From: Calonectria ilicicola
Taxonomy: Eukaryota; Ascomycota; Sordariomycetes; Hypocreales; Nectriaceae
Direction of reading: 5' to 3'
Assembly: GCA_020809705.1 (NCBI GenBank)
Contig: CP085828.1
Coordinates: forward strand, 3,286,001 to 3,350,000
Length of the DNA: 64,000 bases
In this document: positions 48,313 to 59,247 of the stretch, in pieces
Layout of the letters: each line of letters opens with the position of its first letter
Numbering within the stretch: the stretch's first letter is position 1
The notes under the pieces: generated by a model
What the model saw: only the letters and a program-made list of their open reading frames with translations
Databases searched by the model: none
Told to the model about the DNA's origin: nothing
Program-made: the position numbers and the translations under genes

Positions 48313-48876
48313 GCTTTTGCAAAAACAAATTGCAAGGACAAATTTGGTGGATTGGGAGCAAACGGAAAAGAGATTACCGGTGGGAAGAGAATTTATGCAG
48401 CGATCCTCACGTTCTAATGATTTGAAACGGTGGGCGCGCGGTCTCATGGATGTACATTGTTGGCTACGAATAATGTAGCCTGGTACGAAAAGAATACGTG
48501 ATTTTCATGCCTCGATCGAGCGCTGTGTGTTTATGCTGCTGTGAGAGTATGAGTAATTTTCACTTGGCCATGGGAGCAATGGTACACAATATTCTTTTAT
48601 CAAGCGTTCATTTAAGGGTTAGAGAAAAAGTTGGGATAGGGAAACCTAACGTTTCTGGTGAATACGGCATTAGTTTATCGTACAAATTCCTCTCTACCAT
48701 GTCCTTCAAACGACCAACATTGGACTTGCCGTCCCGATTTCTCACACTGTATCCATCTAACCCTTCTATTTTGAAGGGGCCCGAGATGCTCCAAACACTC
48801 TAAGCCATTTCATTATTAACTCCGCACCTGGAAACCCGGAAAGTAGTCCGACGATAGGAAAGGGACCGGGAAGGCT
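48313..48876. other. Convergent 3' region between eIF3d and the ZZ gene
   Basis: 564 bp holding both 3' ends. No gene or distinct element is seen. Confidence 0.5.
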
Positions 48877-50652
48877 TCATGGCACGTGCTCAAACTGGTA
48901 GTCAGCTATCGGATCCATGAGTCCATCAGAGCACAGCTGCTTCTCTGTATCGACCAGCCACTGGCGAGCAGCGTTTTGCGTCTCGAGGCGGAGACGGATA
49001 CTGGCGAAGTAGGTGGCGCCGAGGAGTGTGCGGAACGCGTCCCCGGCGTTGACTTCGACGGGACCGCCGGGGTGGCGCAGCTCCTGTAGCGGGCTGCTGT
49101 GCACGTTGCGGCGAGACCAAAGACGACTAATCTCGTGGCGGAGGCACTCGTCGAGGGGCCATGAAGGAAAGTCCTGCCGAGTGGCAAGCGTGTCTGACTC
49201 TAGTTGGCCGCCGATGCGGTTGATGAGGGGCTCGACGGGAACCGGCTGAGGGTAAATATTGCATGGCTGCGGTGGCCGAGGGGGTTGCTCGAGCTCCCGG
49301 ATAGGAGGCAGAACGATGTTGTTTCTCCAGACAGAATGATGACTGGTGTTTTGATGGTTCCACGGGAATACGTGAGTGCGCACTCGAGGATCGACTCCGC
49401 ATCCGGGCCGAGACCTGCCCTGATTGAATATATGTTCCGGGCCTGAAGATGTAGTTGGCGGGATACTGTAACCGTGTACTCCTCTGAATGCTTCCCGTTG
49501 CTCTACCAGGGGTCTCAATGCGTGGTATTCATGCCCAGAACCGTGGTTCTCCTGCAGCGAAGGATGTCTGTATGGATGATGACGGAACACCTTATTCCTA
49601 TTGGCCAGGTAGGTTTCGTAGCTTCCTGAACAGTCCGGTTCCTCATGGACCTGATTTGCATGTAATTGTTGTGAAGAGGCGTTGGGATTTTCGGGTCGGT
49701 ATTGGTTTGGCCGACCCTGAATTAGCTGCGGCCTGGGACTAACATGAGGAGGGGTATTCCAGGCTACTCCCTGATGGGGCATCGGCATGGCCTGGGAAAT
49801 GGGCTGGGTTACCATCGGGGGATTTGCAAACTGAGATCGAGTTAGAGGTGGTTGTTGTGATTCTGGGGATCTGCTGTGAGGCTGATTATACACTTGACGC
49901 TGACTCGAGATTAGTTGAGGCGAGGAAGATTGGTGAGAAACATTGTGCATCTGCTGCACTCCGCTGTCAGCTAGTTGAAGACCATCATCTCCTTGCCCAG
50001 AGGGAGGCCAGCGTGGAACAAAGCCAGCAAAAGATGTTTGAGCCCGGTTTCTTTGTTCTTCCTGGTTCGCCGCAGATTCGGTGGCCACAACGATTTCGTC
50101 CTGGCGGTCTACTGGACTTGTCGCCTCAACTGCACTGGTTTTTGCCCGCGATAACTCTGCCTTCTTTGGTCGAATACTACGGGATTTCCCGCGACTAATG
50201 GCTCGAGAAGCCGCTACCCCAGGCCTTTTCGCCCTCTTGTCAGGCTTCTCCTTTGGGTGAATATCCCAGCTGATGGCGTTTGCATCGAGAGTGTGCCTGG
50301 AGTCGTGATCCAAAATACCACTATCGTAACAGGTTTTGCAAATTGCAATCTGACATTGCACGCATCGATGTAAAGTTCCCCGGCGCCTTTTATCGCAATA
50401 GTCGCACTTGGCCATGTTGATGGTTGTTGGTTCCCAGCCAGAGTGGGGAGGGCGACTGGCAGGGACGGGAGTTGGCTCAGCTGGCTGGGTTTGGCTCAAG
50501 GGGCTTTCAGAGGTGTCTGGTGATTGAGTGGGCTTCTCCAGACTCTTCTGGGCTGAAGGTGACTCTCTTGAGGTGTCGTCATTAGAGGAATGTGCTTGCT
50601 CGCGTTGAGGCGACTTGGGCTCACCAAAGCCGTCTTTGGGTTGAACAGCCAT
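48877..50652 (-). CDS. ZZ-type zinc-finger protein, otherwise unknown
   Basis: Single exon, 591 residues. The only recognisable domain is a ZZ-like finger at residues 83-120: C83-x2-C86, C97-x2-C100-x4-C105-x2-C108, H116-x3-H120. It is preceded by an 80-residue Ser/Pro/Gln-rich segment and followed by a basic patch (KRAKRPGVAASRAISRGK) that may be a nuclear localisation signal. Residues about 190-440 are Gln/Pro/Ser/His-rich and look disordered. The last 130 or so residues are more ordered, with WPLDECLRHEISRLWSRR and FRTLLGATYFASIRLRLET, which look helical. ZZ fingers are small protein-binding modules that can read N-terminal histone tails or degrons. No function can be assigned. The start is ATG 50652; convergent with eIF3d. 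Confidence 0.85.
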   Translation of the reverse strand: MAVQPKDGFGEPKSPQREQAHSSNDDTSRESPSAQKSLEKPTQSPDTSESPLSQTQPAEPTPVPASRPPHSGWEPTTINMAKCDYCDKRRRGTLHRCVQCQIAICKTCYDSGILDHDSRHTLDANAISWDIHPKEKPDKRAKRPGVAASRAISRGKSRSIRPKKAELSRAKTSAVEATSPVDRQDEIVVATESAANQEEQRNRAQTSFAGFVPRWPPSGQGDDGLQLADSGVQQMHNVSHQSSSPQLISSQRQVYNQPHSRSPESQQPPLTRSQFANPPMVTQPISQAMPMPHQGVAWNTPPHVSPRPQLIQGRPNQYRPENPNASSQQLHANQVHEEPDCSGSYETYLANRNKVFRHHPYRHPSLQENHGSGHEYHALRPLVEQREAFRGVHGYSIPPTTSSGPEHIFNQGRSRPGCGVDPRVRTHVFPWNHQNTSHHSVWRNNIVLPPIRELEQPPRPPQPCNIYPQPVPVEPLINRIGGQLESDTLATRQDFPSWPLDECLRHEISRLWSRRNVHSSPLQELRHPGGPVEVNAGDAFRTLLGATYFASIRLRLETQNAARQWLVDTEKQLCSDGLMDPIADYQFEHVP

Positions 50653-51107
50653 TGTTGTGGGAGGCTCTGGAGTGAGCCACGTAGGGTAATATAGGGGTAT
50701 ATTCCAGAGACAAAGACAAGATAATGTACAAGAAAGAAAAAGGTGTATGTTTTATGTGCCGGTAGGTGTTCGTTTTGGAACTTGAGCGTGACAGGAATGA
50801 CCCGCAGGACTTCACTCCGATCGAGACGATGCCAGTTCATTGTGTGTGGGAAAGCAATCAAACCGGGATCTTATAATTTATCAAAAGACTTTTTCATGAA
50901 TGACGCTGAACAAATAACACACATTGGGTGAATAGCAATTATGACGCAGGGACACTTGGAGACGGAATCACTGTTTGAAGGAGGCTAAAGCTATAGAGAG
51001 CGGTTAGTAGACACAAAGGAAGGTGGTGCGACAATGCGATTGCGCATGATTCACGGCCCATTGTGTTGGTGAAGGCTAGATGATGCCTGATAGAGAGGGT
51101 ATAAGCG

Positions 51108-51131
51108 AGGTCCAGGTCCAGGTCCAGGTCC
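51108..51131 (+). repeat. (AGGTCC)4 hexamer repeat
   Basis: Four perfect tandem AGGTCC units in noncoding sequence upstream of the ZZ gene. Confidence 0.9.
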
Positions 51132-51656
51132 GGCATGGATGGATGAGATAAACTTGTAAGGGGGGATGAAGTCGAGATGGGTAGAATAAAACTGTATTCG
51201 CCAGGAATAGACAGTGACGGCACATCTCAATGCGGAGGGAAATATTGGTGCTGATTGTGAGCTGCCAAAGCACAATGATACACTTACAGGGCATGGTGTA
51301 GGCGCGAACATTGAAACAATTCGCCCAAACCACCCCGCCCTAAAACAAGGCTGATGCTATTTTCACCAATGGTGGCCCCCGGGGAAACGGGGCAAGCCAA
51401 ATCATGAGGCAAACAACCCCTGGTCAATTGTGCATGCCGGCCATTCAATAGCAGTCAATCAATATTGTTGGGTTGCGACAACTGCCAATGCCTAGTCCCC
51501 GCGGCTCCCCATGTGACTTGCAGCCGCTGATTGATTCTTCGGCCGAGTCAACGAACTCATTCCATCAAGACCGCCACCGTCTCGTAAAATGCATGCGCAA
51601 AGAAAGTCTCTTGTTTGATCCACACGAAGCTTAAGATGCGACCGCGAGTGGAATAG

Positions 51657-51682
51657 ATATATATATATATATGTGTGTGTGT
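51657..51682 (+). repeat. (AT)8(GT)5 microsatellite
   Basis: Perfect AT run changing into a GT run, intergenic. Confidence 0.92.
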
Positions 51683-53750
51683 AGCACGCTAATAGACATG
51701 AAGAAGTGGTTGGGGAATCAACTCAACCTCGTATTTTAATAGCCATATTTTATGTATAGATGGCACTGGTTTTCCCAACTCCCACCAGTTGTTCTGTTGT
51801 AACAGACATTGACGCCTTGTACACAAACTCGGGTCGCAGAGGATACTTACTCACTAAACCTTGCAAGTGACCAGGTGCAAACCTTCGCAAACCCTATATT
51901 ATATGACGTATGTATCGCGCCCGGTAGATCGACGCAGTTGGGTTGGGGCATTGCTCACTCGGCCTGTACGGGACGTGAGCCGAGGAAGGAAAATAGAAAC
52001 ATAAACATAGGCATAGGTGAATTTACGCTTCCAAGCCGAACGAAGATAAGCCTTCTGCAAGCCGCGTACGCTAAGCGGCAGTGACTAGAACGCTGACAAC
52101 TGGTTGGGTCGCTGTCATGGGGTAAGGGAGAAGTCAACGAAAAAAAAAAAAGAGCGGCGCAGCGCCCTGTAAGGAATGGGTACGTACCCAGCCTCGGGAG
52201 AGCTGCGCCAAGAGATCCCTGGGGGCGTGCGGCACCCGGTAAAAACGGCACGCGGCAGCTTGAACTCTCTTGGCGGTGACTGGGCCTTTGTGCATCGGAT
52301 CGGAGCATGGCTAGGATGTTGCGTGTTCGTGTACGACAACGACGACATCCCGTGAGACAGGCCCGCCGCCTGTTTGGGAAAAAAAAAAGAAGGGAACAGC
52401 TCTTGCGCCTCTTTATCCATTCTTTGTGCCCAAAAGCCAATTAGGAAAGTCACTGCACTTTCCTGTACGTGTGTGCTCGTAGGGCCGCAATAGCTATGGT
52501 GATGGTATCCTGGGCGTAAATCGGTATTGATGGGCCGAGAGGCACTGCCCAAAAGGCTTGGCCTGCTGTCTGATCCAGGGTCCAACCGCGTAACTGGGTT
52601 CTGGGAGGTGTCATACGTAGTTTGCTTCTCCATACAGTATGCAAGTATTTTGACTGGATTCTTCTTTTTTCTTTTTCTTTCTTTTTTTCGGGTTTAATTA
52701 ATCGTCCGCGTGCCTGGCTGGCATGCTTGCACTCACTCGCTCGCTCGTTCGCCCGCAGTTTGGTGCATTACTTGCTTGGCCTCTGACAGTTCATCAGCGT
52801 CAGCCACACCGCCGAATCATCAAGCGCGGCTTGCCTCTAAAGATGCGTTTTGGTACGTGGGAAGGCCAAGCGTGAAAGCCACGATATTCGTGTATTCAAA
52901 GTGCGAGGCCACATCACTTCATTGTGGCTTGGCTCACCTTGCCTTCATGCTCTGGACACATTTGGAGTAGTAGCAAGTCCACGTGTAGTAGTGATGCGCG
53001 GGCGCAGGCAATACGGTATTGCCATCGGCATGCACTGTGAGAGAACGAGAACGTCTCGCAGCGTCCGTCTTTAGGCGTCATTGATGACCCGACTGTAGGG
53101 GGGGGGGAGGCTAGGTAGCAGCTAGCTTGACCCGGCGAACGGGTCACAGCGCTCAATCACAGGACCCTCGTGGTTTTCACGCCGAGTTTGCAATGGTGAG
53201 AGAGGCTTGCTCACGGCTCAAGGCTGCTGTTGGATGCAGCATCTCGTCAGTGCTTGCTGCAGGCATGGACGCAGCTGGACGAACCGGACGCACTGGCTCC
53301 GCGTCGCTGTAGAACTCCCGTAATTTTGCGTGCCGAGATGCCTTGACACACAACACAGCCACTGCTCTGGAGCTGTCGACCGCCTGAGATTGACAGAAAA
53401 AACGGTGGAGGCCCTCTTTGCCGCCACCAAGACATCGGCCTCGACAGAGGACAGTGTGCCGTAACCAGTCGATTTGGCGCAGGGATCTCAACTCGACGGG
53501 CACCCCGACCACCCCCATGGTCCCGACCCAAAAAAAAACCGACCCGACCAAGAAGCAAGCGCCGAACGCCTTTGCTGGAACTGGAATAATTAACTGCTCT
53601 TGACCGTCATCCCAGGGTCCTACTCTCCTTCTTACATTTATTTCCCCTCATCCCGCATCCGTTTTCTTACAAACTTCCCTCCGATCTATCTTCGTTTCTC
53701 CTCCCATCCTCTTCATCCACCCCAATCCAATCCTCAAGCTCCCACCTACA

Positions 53751-54493
53751 ATGTCGAACCAGGATTACTACGGAGGTGGTGGCGGTGGTTACCCTCAGCA
53801 CCCCCAGCCCGTAAGTCGCCCGCTCCCGCTCCCAGCTTCCAGCTCCAGCTCCAATTGCGCGCCGCCCGTCATGATACCGCTGCTCGACCCAACGCCCAGC
53901 ATTGGCGCAATGCGAGCGCCTCACGACGAACACCGCAAATCCGGGAAGCTAGTGAAGATGGAGAAAGCTCTGAAATGATAGCTAACGTCCGCTTCTTTTC
54001 TCCAGTCATACGGCCCTCCCCCAGGTCAATATGGCCCTCCCCAGGGCGGCCCTCCTCCCGGCCAGTACGGTCCTCCCCAGGGCCAGCCTCCCATGCAGTA
54101 CCAGCAAGCTCCCCCTCCCCAGCAGCAGAAGGGCGGCGGCAACTGTCTGACTGCCTGTCTCGCCGCTCTTTGCTGTTGCTGCGTCTGCGAAGAAACGTGT
54201 GAATGCTGGTATGTTATGCGCCCCTATCTCACATCATCGCCATTTCCAGTGGTATCCTGCCCCCTTTCGCTGCGGCAGCATAATTCCTTGCGCCCACTGC
54301 AGCACGCCAGCTACAGATGCATTGGAATTCCGCACACTCTGCTGCTTGCATGGCTCTGTCTAGCTGCGCCTCTCCCACACACCACTTATCCCCAAGCACA
54401 CGCGCCTCTTCGCTGCGCTTTGTCAAGTAAAACCATAGCGGGGGCTGACCTGTGATATTTTATAGCTTCGAATGTTGCGAGTGTCTATGCTAA
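53751..54493 (+). CDS. Small proline-rich protein with a CYSTM-like cysteine tail
   Basis: Three exons, 53751..53810, 54006..54208 and 54466..54493, join in phase to 96 residues. The N-terminus is Tyr/Gly-rich. A repeated PPGQYGPPQG module follows, then a Gln-rich piece. The end is a compact cysteine-rich segment, CLTACLAALCCCCVCEE and on to the final residues, holding more than a dozen cysteines. This layout, XYPPX-like repeats followed by a cysteine-rich hydrophobic tail, is that of CYSTM proteins, which associate with membranes by the tail and are linked to stress tolerance in fungi and plants. The third exon gives only the last eight full codons plus one base. The splice signals are GTAAGT/CAG and GTATGT/TATAG; if the second intron were kept, the tail would be replaced by unrelated residues. 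Start ATG 53751. Confidence 0.85.
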
Positions 54494-55241
54494 ATGCGCT
54501 GAGCTCGAATCACCCCCAGCGCCCATTTTATGAGGTCTGATATTCGATTGCGCCCGGGACTGAGCTGCTCCACGCCGGACCCGCTTCGGCGCAACACACT
54601 ACGCGACACACAACATGACACATCAACACCCTCGAATACCCCCTATATCATCCTAGTAACAGCTACAGACGGAGCGGTATGGTTCATGTGGAGAAGAGAC
54701 GCAGATGAGGAGAAACACGAGGAGCAGGAGGGGTTTGGGCAATCTGGCATGCGACGGATGGAGATTGGCACATGTGACAAAAAAAGCAAATCATGCTGTT
54801 TTGTCCCGTGTCGCGCCCTGGTTCCATAAATGCGACCAAAGAGGGCAAGGTTTCTAGCTGCAGGCGCCTCAATTGGTGTTTTTTCTTGTCCCTTGGGAAT
54901 AGGGACTGTTTTGGCTTTCCGATATCCTTTTGCTTTGTTTACGTCAAAGATAAATTTCAATTCTCCAGTCATCACTTGGCCACATCGTGCGCATTCTGTT
55001 AATGAATGATATTCTTTAAAAAAAAAACACCTGCTGAACACTGATGCTTCTACATTGAATTTGATGTGAGACAAGACAAGGAGTTGTCACTATCGAAATT
55101 GAATTGCTTGCTTTTTGTTTTCATAATACCATGACCACAGGTCTTTTCTTACTTCACTTTCCTCGATAACCCACTCCACTATAAACATCAATTCAACTCA
55201 TACACAGAGAAACCAAACCAACCCCATAATTCGCCGTCGCT
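54494..55241. other. Convergent 3' region between the CYSTM gene and ABP1
   Basis: 748 bp, AT-rich towards the right. It holds both 3' untranslated ends. A weak frame at 54643-55074 (minus) has no domain. Nothing else seen. Confidence 0.5.
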
Positions 55242-57765
55242 TTAAGAGTTAAGCTGCACGTAGTTGGCAGGGAAGAGACCAGACTGTCCGTTGAAGTGAC
55301 CAAACCACCAATCATCATCGGGGAACTCTAGTCCGGTAATCGTAGCATCTTCGGGGAAGCTCAATTCTGTCATCAATGGTTAGCACTGTCGCTGCATATT
55401 GGGAAAGTAAAAAACAAAACAAGACACGAATCAGTACTTACCATTGTCTTCCGCAGCCTCATAGTCGTACAAGGCTACAGCAGTCTGGCCACTTTCTGTC
55501 TCAGGCTCGGCAGCAGGGGCGGGGGGCTCTGGTGTTGGGTCGGCAACGGGAGGTGGTGGAGGCAGCTCGGGAGCTTCTTCAGGGGCAGCTTCCTCAGCGG
55601 CACCAGCACCTTCATCCACAATTTCCACGTAGTTGCTGGGGAATAGACCACTCTCGCCCCTGGAGTTGGTGCCCATCCACCAATCCTCATCCACCATTTC
55701 AATGTCGGTCACATATTCGCCATCGACCAAGTCAATCTCATTCTCCTCAGCCTTCTCATAGTCGTATTGAACCAAGGCACGGTAGCCACTGCCAGGTGCT
55801 GCACCTGCAGGGGGTGCGGGTTCAGCTTCAGGCTCGGGCTCTTGCTCTTGCTCAAGTACATGGTGAGCCACAGCCGCGGCACCAACACCAACAGCAACGC
55901 CAGCAACGGCAGCTCCAGCAACACGGGCGGTGTGAGACGATTCCTCCTTTGGCTCATCATTCTGAGTAGGGGGCAGTGGCGGGGGAGCTCGTTGCTCAGG
56001 CTCCGGACCACGGCTGACGGGGACCGCGACTCTGACGGGAGACGGCTCTCGCTCCACAGGTTGGTAAGCTGAGTGGTCCTCGGGTTCGTTGTCCTCTTGT
56101 GCAGCAGCTGGTCGGGTTGGAAGGCCAGGGAGGGCAAAGCCCCCAGAAGGCCTTGAAGTGTCGGGAATCGGTGGTGGTGCGGGCTCGTCGTTATGAGGAC
56201 GAGGTCCTGGAGGAGGTGGTGCGGATCCAATAGGGGCTGTGTCCTTAAATCGATCGCGCATTGCGGAAACGCCGCCTGAAGGCGAGCCAGCATTCTCCTC
56301 GACATGTTCCTCGGCTTCGCCAGTGTTCTGCTGGCTCACTCTCTCTGTAGCGCCCTGACCGTAACCCGCAGTCTGGACAGGAGCCCAAGACTTGCCAGTA
56401 TAACCACTCTTCCACTCGTTTCCGCCGCTCTTCTGAGCTGTGACTGGGTTGGCAGTAGCGGCCGCAATCGTGCTAGCGACATCAGTTCCTCTTTCTTTGG
56501 CTTTCTTTTCCGCCCAGAGCTGGGCTGGAGTCTTGCCTCCTTGGTCAGCGAAGGTGCGACTGGCAGCACCAACTGGAGCGGTGCCTGGAGCAGAAGGTCC
56601 GCTAAAGCCTAGACCACCGGGCGTAGGAGCTTTGGTTCCAGAGAAGCTCGCTGCTCCTCCAAACTTGTTGGCGACCTTGGGCTTAGGGAGTGATGTCAAT
56701 CGTTCGGAATGGGCGGGCTGAGAGAACGCAGCTTTGCGATCAGCAAGCGATTGCGATTGTTGCTCCTCCTCCTCTTCCTTAGGCTTCTGCGCTTTGGCTC
56801 GGATCGCAGCGATGTCAACCTTTCCAATAGGCTCATAGGCGCCCTTGACTATGGTAGGCCGGTCATCCTGGGTATTCTTTGCCTGGGCGCGAAGAGCCGC
56901 GATGTCGACCTTTCCAATTGGTTGGTAACCACCCCTGACGACATCACTGGGCGTTTCTCGAGTTGCGCTTCCGCTAGTTGTGGCAGTGGGCTGCTTGCTA
57001 ATCTCGGCCAGATTGACCTTGGTGGGCCGGTATGCGGATTCGACCTTTTCAAGCTGGTTTCTAGTTACAGGAGGGGCATCAGCACCCCAACCGTCCGCAT
57101 CAGTATCCTCCCGCTTGGATCGAGCGGCGACGATGGGGTTGACCGCGCGGCTGCTTGTAGTCGGCGTGAAAACGGGCTTTGACTTGACTGGCGGCGGGGC
57201 GGCAGCGCGAGGGCCAGCTGAGGAACCGGCAGAGTATTTGGCACCGGAAGCATCGGCGACCTTTTGCATAATGGAATCGACTTCGAGATCGCTGTCAGAG
57301 CGAGCGGTGATCTGAACATGGTAGCCGTGAAGAACCTTGGAGACAGCAGCAAGGTGGCTGGTGAAGTAGCCTTTGGTTCGCTCGGGGACACCACCACCGC
57401 ACCAGGCGATCAAGATGTTCTTTGGGAGACCACTGTTGGGGTCCTTAACCTTAGCGAATGCGAATTGCATGCGTCCTTCGCTGAAGTCCTCGAATAGGTC
57501 GGCAAGCTCACCGTCTGCCTACATGTTAGCGAATATGAGACAATGCGGTCTTTGAATTGGGAGATGTACCACCGGTGCCTTGCACCTTGAGGACGCTCTC
57601 CTTGGCGCCAGTGTCCTGGAAAGCATTTAGGAGAGGTGCCTGCACCGAGAACAAGGCCCACTGGGCATGAGTAGGAGAGCTCGAGGATGACGCGGGAGCG
57701 CTGACAACACCGTTGTAGCTGCTCTTTATAGAAGGGCCGTTAATGGAGAGGTTTAGGGATGCCAT
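55242..57765 (-). CDS. abp1: Actin-binding protein Abp1 (ADF-H domain and two SH3 domains)
   Basis: Three exons, 57765..57570, 57514..55442 and 55366..55242, join in phase to 797 residues. The ADF-H domain covers about residues 1-140 (LADLFEDFSEGRMQFAFAK, KNILIAWCGGGVPE). A long, probably disordered middle holds two copies of a Y-x-PIGKVDIAA-x-RA motif and Pro-rich stretches. SH3-1 lies at about 641-700 (ALVQYDYE, DWWMG, GLFPSNYV) and SH3-2 at about 741-797 (ALYDYEAAEDNE, DDDWWFG, GLFPANYV). Most fungal Abp1 proteins have one SH3; two are usual for filamentous species as far as I recall. Family knowledge: Abp1 binds F-actin at endocytic patches, activates Arp2/3 and recruits Ark/Prk kinases and others through SH3. 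The third exon completes SH3-2; reading on past the donor would truncate it. The first acceptor was chosen as GCAG at 57515. Confidence 0.95.
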
Positions 57766-58428
57766 CGTCGCGCGCTGTTGTGGGATGGCGAGAGAGCAGA
57801 TGAAGATGGTAGGTAGAGTCTAGCTGACGGGGGATTCGGGGGTTGGGTGACGTTTACTCCTGGACTGGTTGCTGCGGCGGGCAGCTCCACAGATGGACAC
57901 GGGGGACGGAGGCGGAGGCGGAGGCGGCGGAGTTCCGGAGATTGAGGGAATGGAAAGAGGGGAGAGGATTTCAAATGGGAGGAGGAAAGGGAAGCGACTC
58001 CAGGCGCCCTAAAGAGCACTTTGTGATAGAATCCGTAATTGTTGGAAATGGGGACAAGTTGCAAGTCCGGCTTGTCGGTCGAGGTTGGGAATGGGCATGG
58101 GCAGTGCCAGTGTGGCTGATGATGTAGCTTCGTCTGGCGCCTGCAGGAAGGTGCCTAACTGGTGCTATATGGGGCCAGATGGGGCGGGATGGGCTGGGCA
58201 TTTCGCGTTTGTTGCATACGGTGACGCCCAGCTTTCTTTAGATTTCTGCAATGCACTAAGCGGGGTCAACCGTCGCATGGAATCCAGCCAAAATGACGCA
58301 AGCGCCTGGAATTCCGAGTCGGAGCCCCTCCGCGAATTTGCCCCGCCAAAATTCGACTTCGCACCATCGCACAGGGCCCGATTGACTCTGCTGACCAACT
58401 CCAACAACCTCCAGACTCGACAAACACA
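57766..58428. other. Divergent promoter region of ABP1 and the glutaredoxin gene
   Basis: 663 bp with both start sites. It contains GGAGGCGGAGGC-type G-rich repeats near 57908-57935 and two tandem ATGGGC hexamers near 58091-58102. The two genes may share control elements. No gene is seen. Confidence 0.5.
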
Positions 58429-59247
58429 ATGTCTACCATCGCCGAAGTTACCAGCCTCTCCCAGTGGGAGCAGGTGCTTTCGTCCACCCCTTCGTCCACA
58501 CTCCTCATCGTCTCTTTCCACGCGCCATGGGCCGCTCCTTGCGCTCAGATGGCTACCGTCCTGTCGACGCTCGCCTCCGAGTATCCGGTCGTCTCGCCCC
58601 CAACAACCAAGTGGGTTTCTATCAACGCAGAAGAACTCAGCGATATTAGCGAAGCCTACGATGTTACAGCGGTTCCATTCTTGGTCCTGCTCAGAGACGG
58701 CAAGGTTATTGAGACTGTTAGTGGCAGTAGCGCTGTCAAGGTCCGAACCGCCATCGAAACACACGCCCAGCGATCAGCAACAGACGCCCCGGCCGAGGCC
58801 ACAACCAATGGAATGGACGTGGAAACCGCGCCTGCTGAGGAGCAAGATCCTGAGAAGAAGAAGGAGGAGTTATTTAAGCGCCTTGCTGATTTAGTGAAGG
58901 CGGCTCCTGTGATGCTTTTCATGAAGGGCACTCCCAGCTCGCCTCAGTGTGGGTTCTCTCGTCAAATGGTCGGGCTTTTGCGAGAGAACTCTGTAAAGTA
59001 TGGATTTTTCAACATTCTGGCCGACGATGAGGTTCGCCAGGGCCTGAAGGAGTATGCGGAGTGGCCTACGTATCCTCAGCTCTGGATCGATGGAGAGCTC
59101 GTCGGCGGGTTGGACATTGTAAGTTGATTCTGATTACGAACTTTATTCTTGATTCGACTAACAATATTGCAGGTCAAGGAAGAAATCAGCAACAATGCCG
59201 ATTTTCTCAAGCCTTACAGCGTGGCAACTGGTGAAGCTGCGGCCTGA
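58429..59247 (+). CDS. grx4: Monothiol CGFS glutaredoxin (Grx3/Grx4 type)
   Basis: Two exons, 58429..59118 and 59173..59247, join at phase 0 to 254 residues; the intron is 54 bp. The N-terminal thioredoxin-like domain has HAPWAAPCAQM, with one cysteine as in Grx3/4. After an acidic/Lys-rich linker comes the glutaredoxin domain: VMLFMKGTPSSPQCGFS with active-site Cys174, then WPTYPQLW and GGLDI for glutathione and cluster binding. Family knowledge: these cytosolic/nuclear proteins bridge a [2Fe-2S] cluster with glutathione, deliver iron and inform the iron regulators (HapX, SreA-type factors in filamentous fungi). The intron breaks GGLDI from VKEE near the end. The start is ATG 58429, with only a short leader before it. 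Confidence 0.95.

Larger units (their letters stand above)
50653..53750. other. 3.1 kb divergent region between the ZZ gene and the CYSTM gene
   Basis: No gene is supported. It has an (AGGTCC)4 repeat at 51108-51131 and an (AT)8(GT)5 tract at 51657-51682. The minus strand carries a donor-like GTAAGT near 51285, which might be a leader intron of the ZZ gene, but no clear partner acceptor was fixed. Overlapping frames at 51955-52633 are without domain. Confidence 0.45.
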
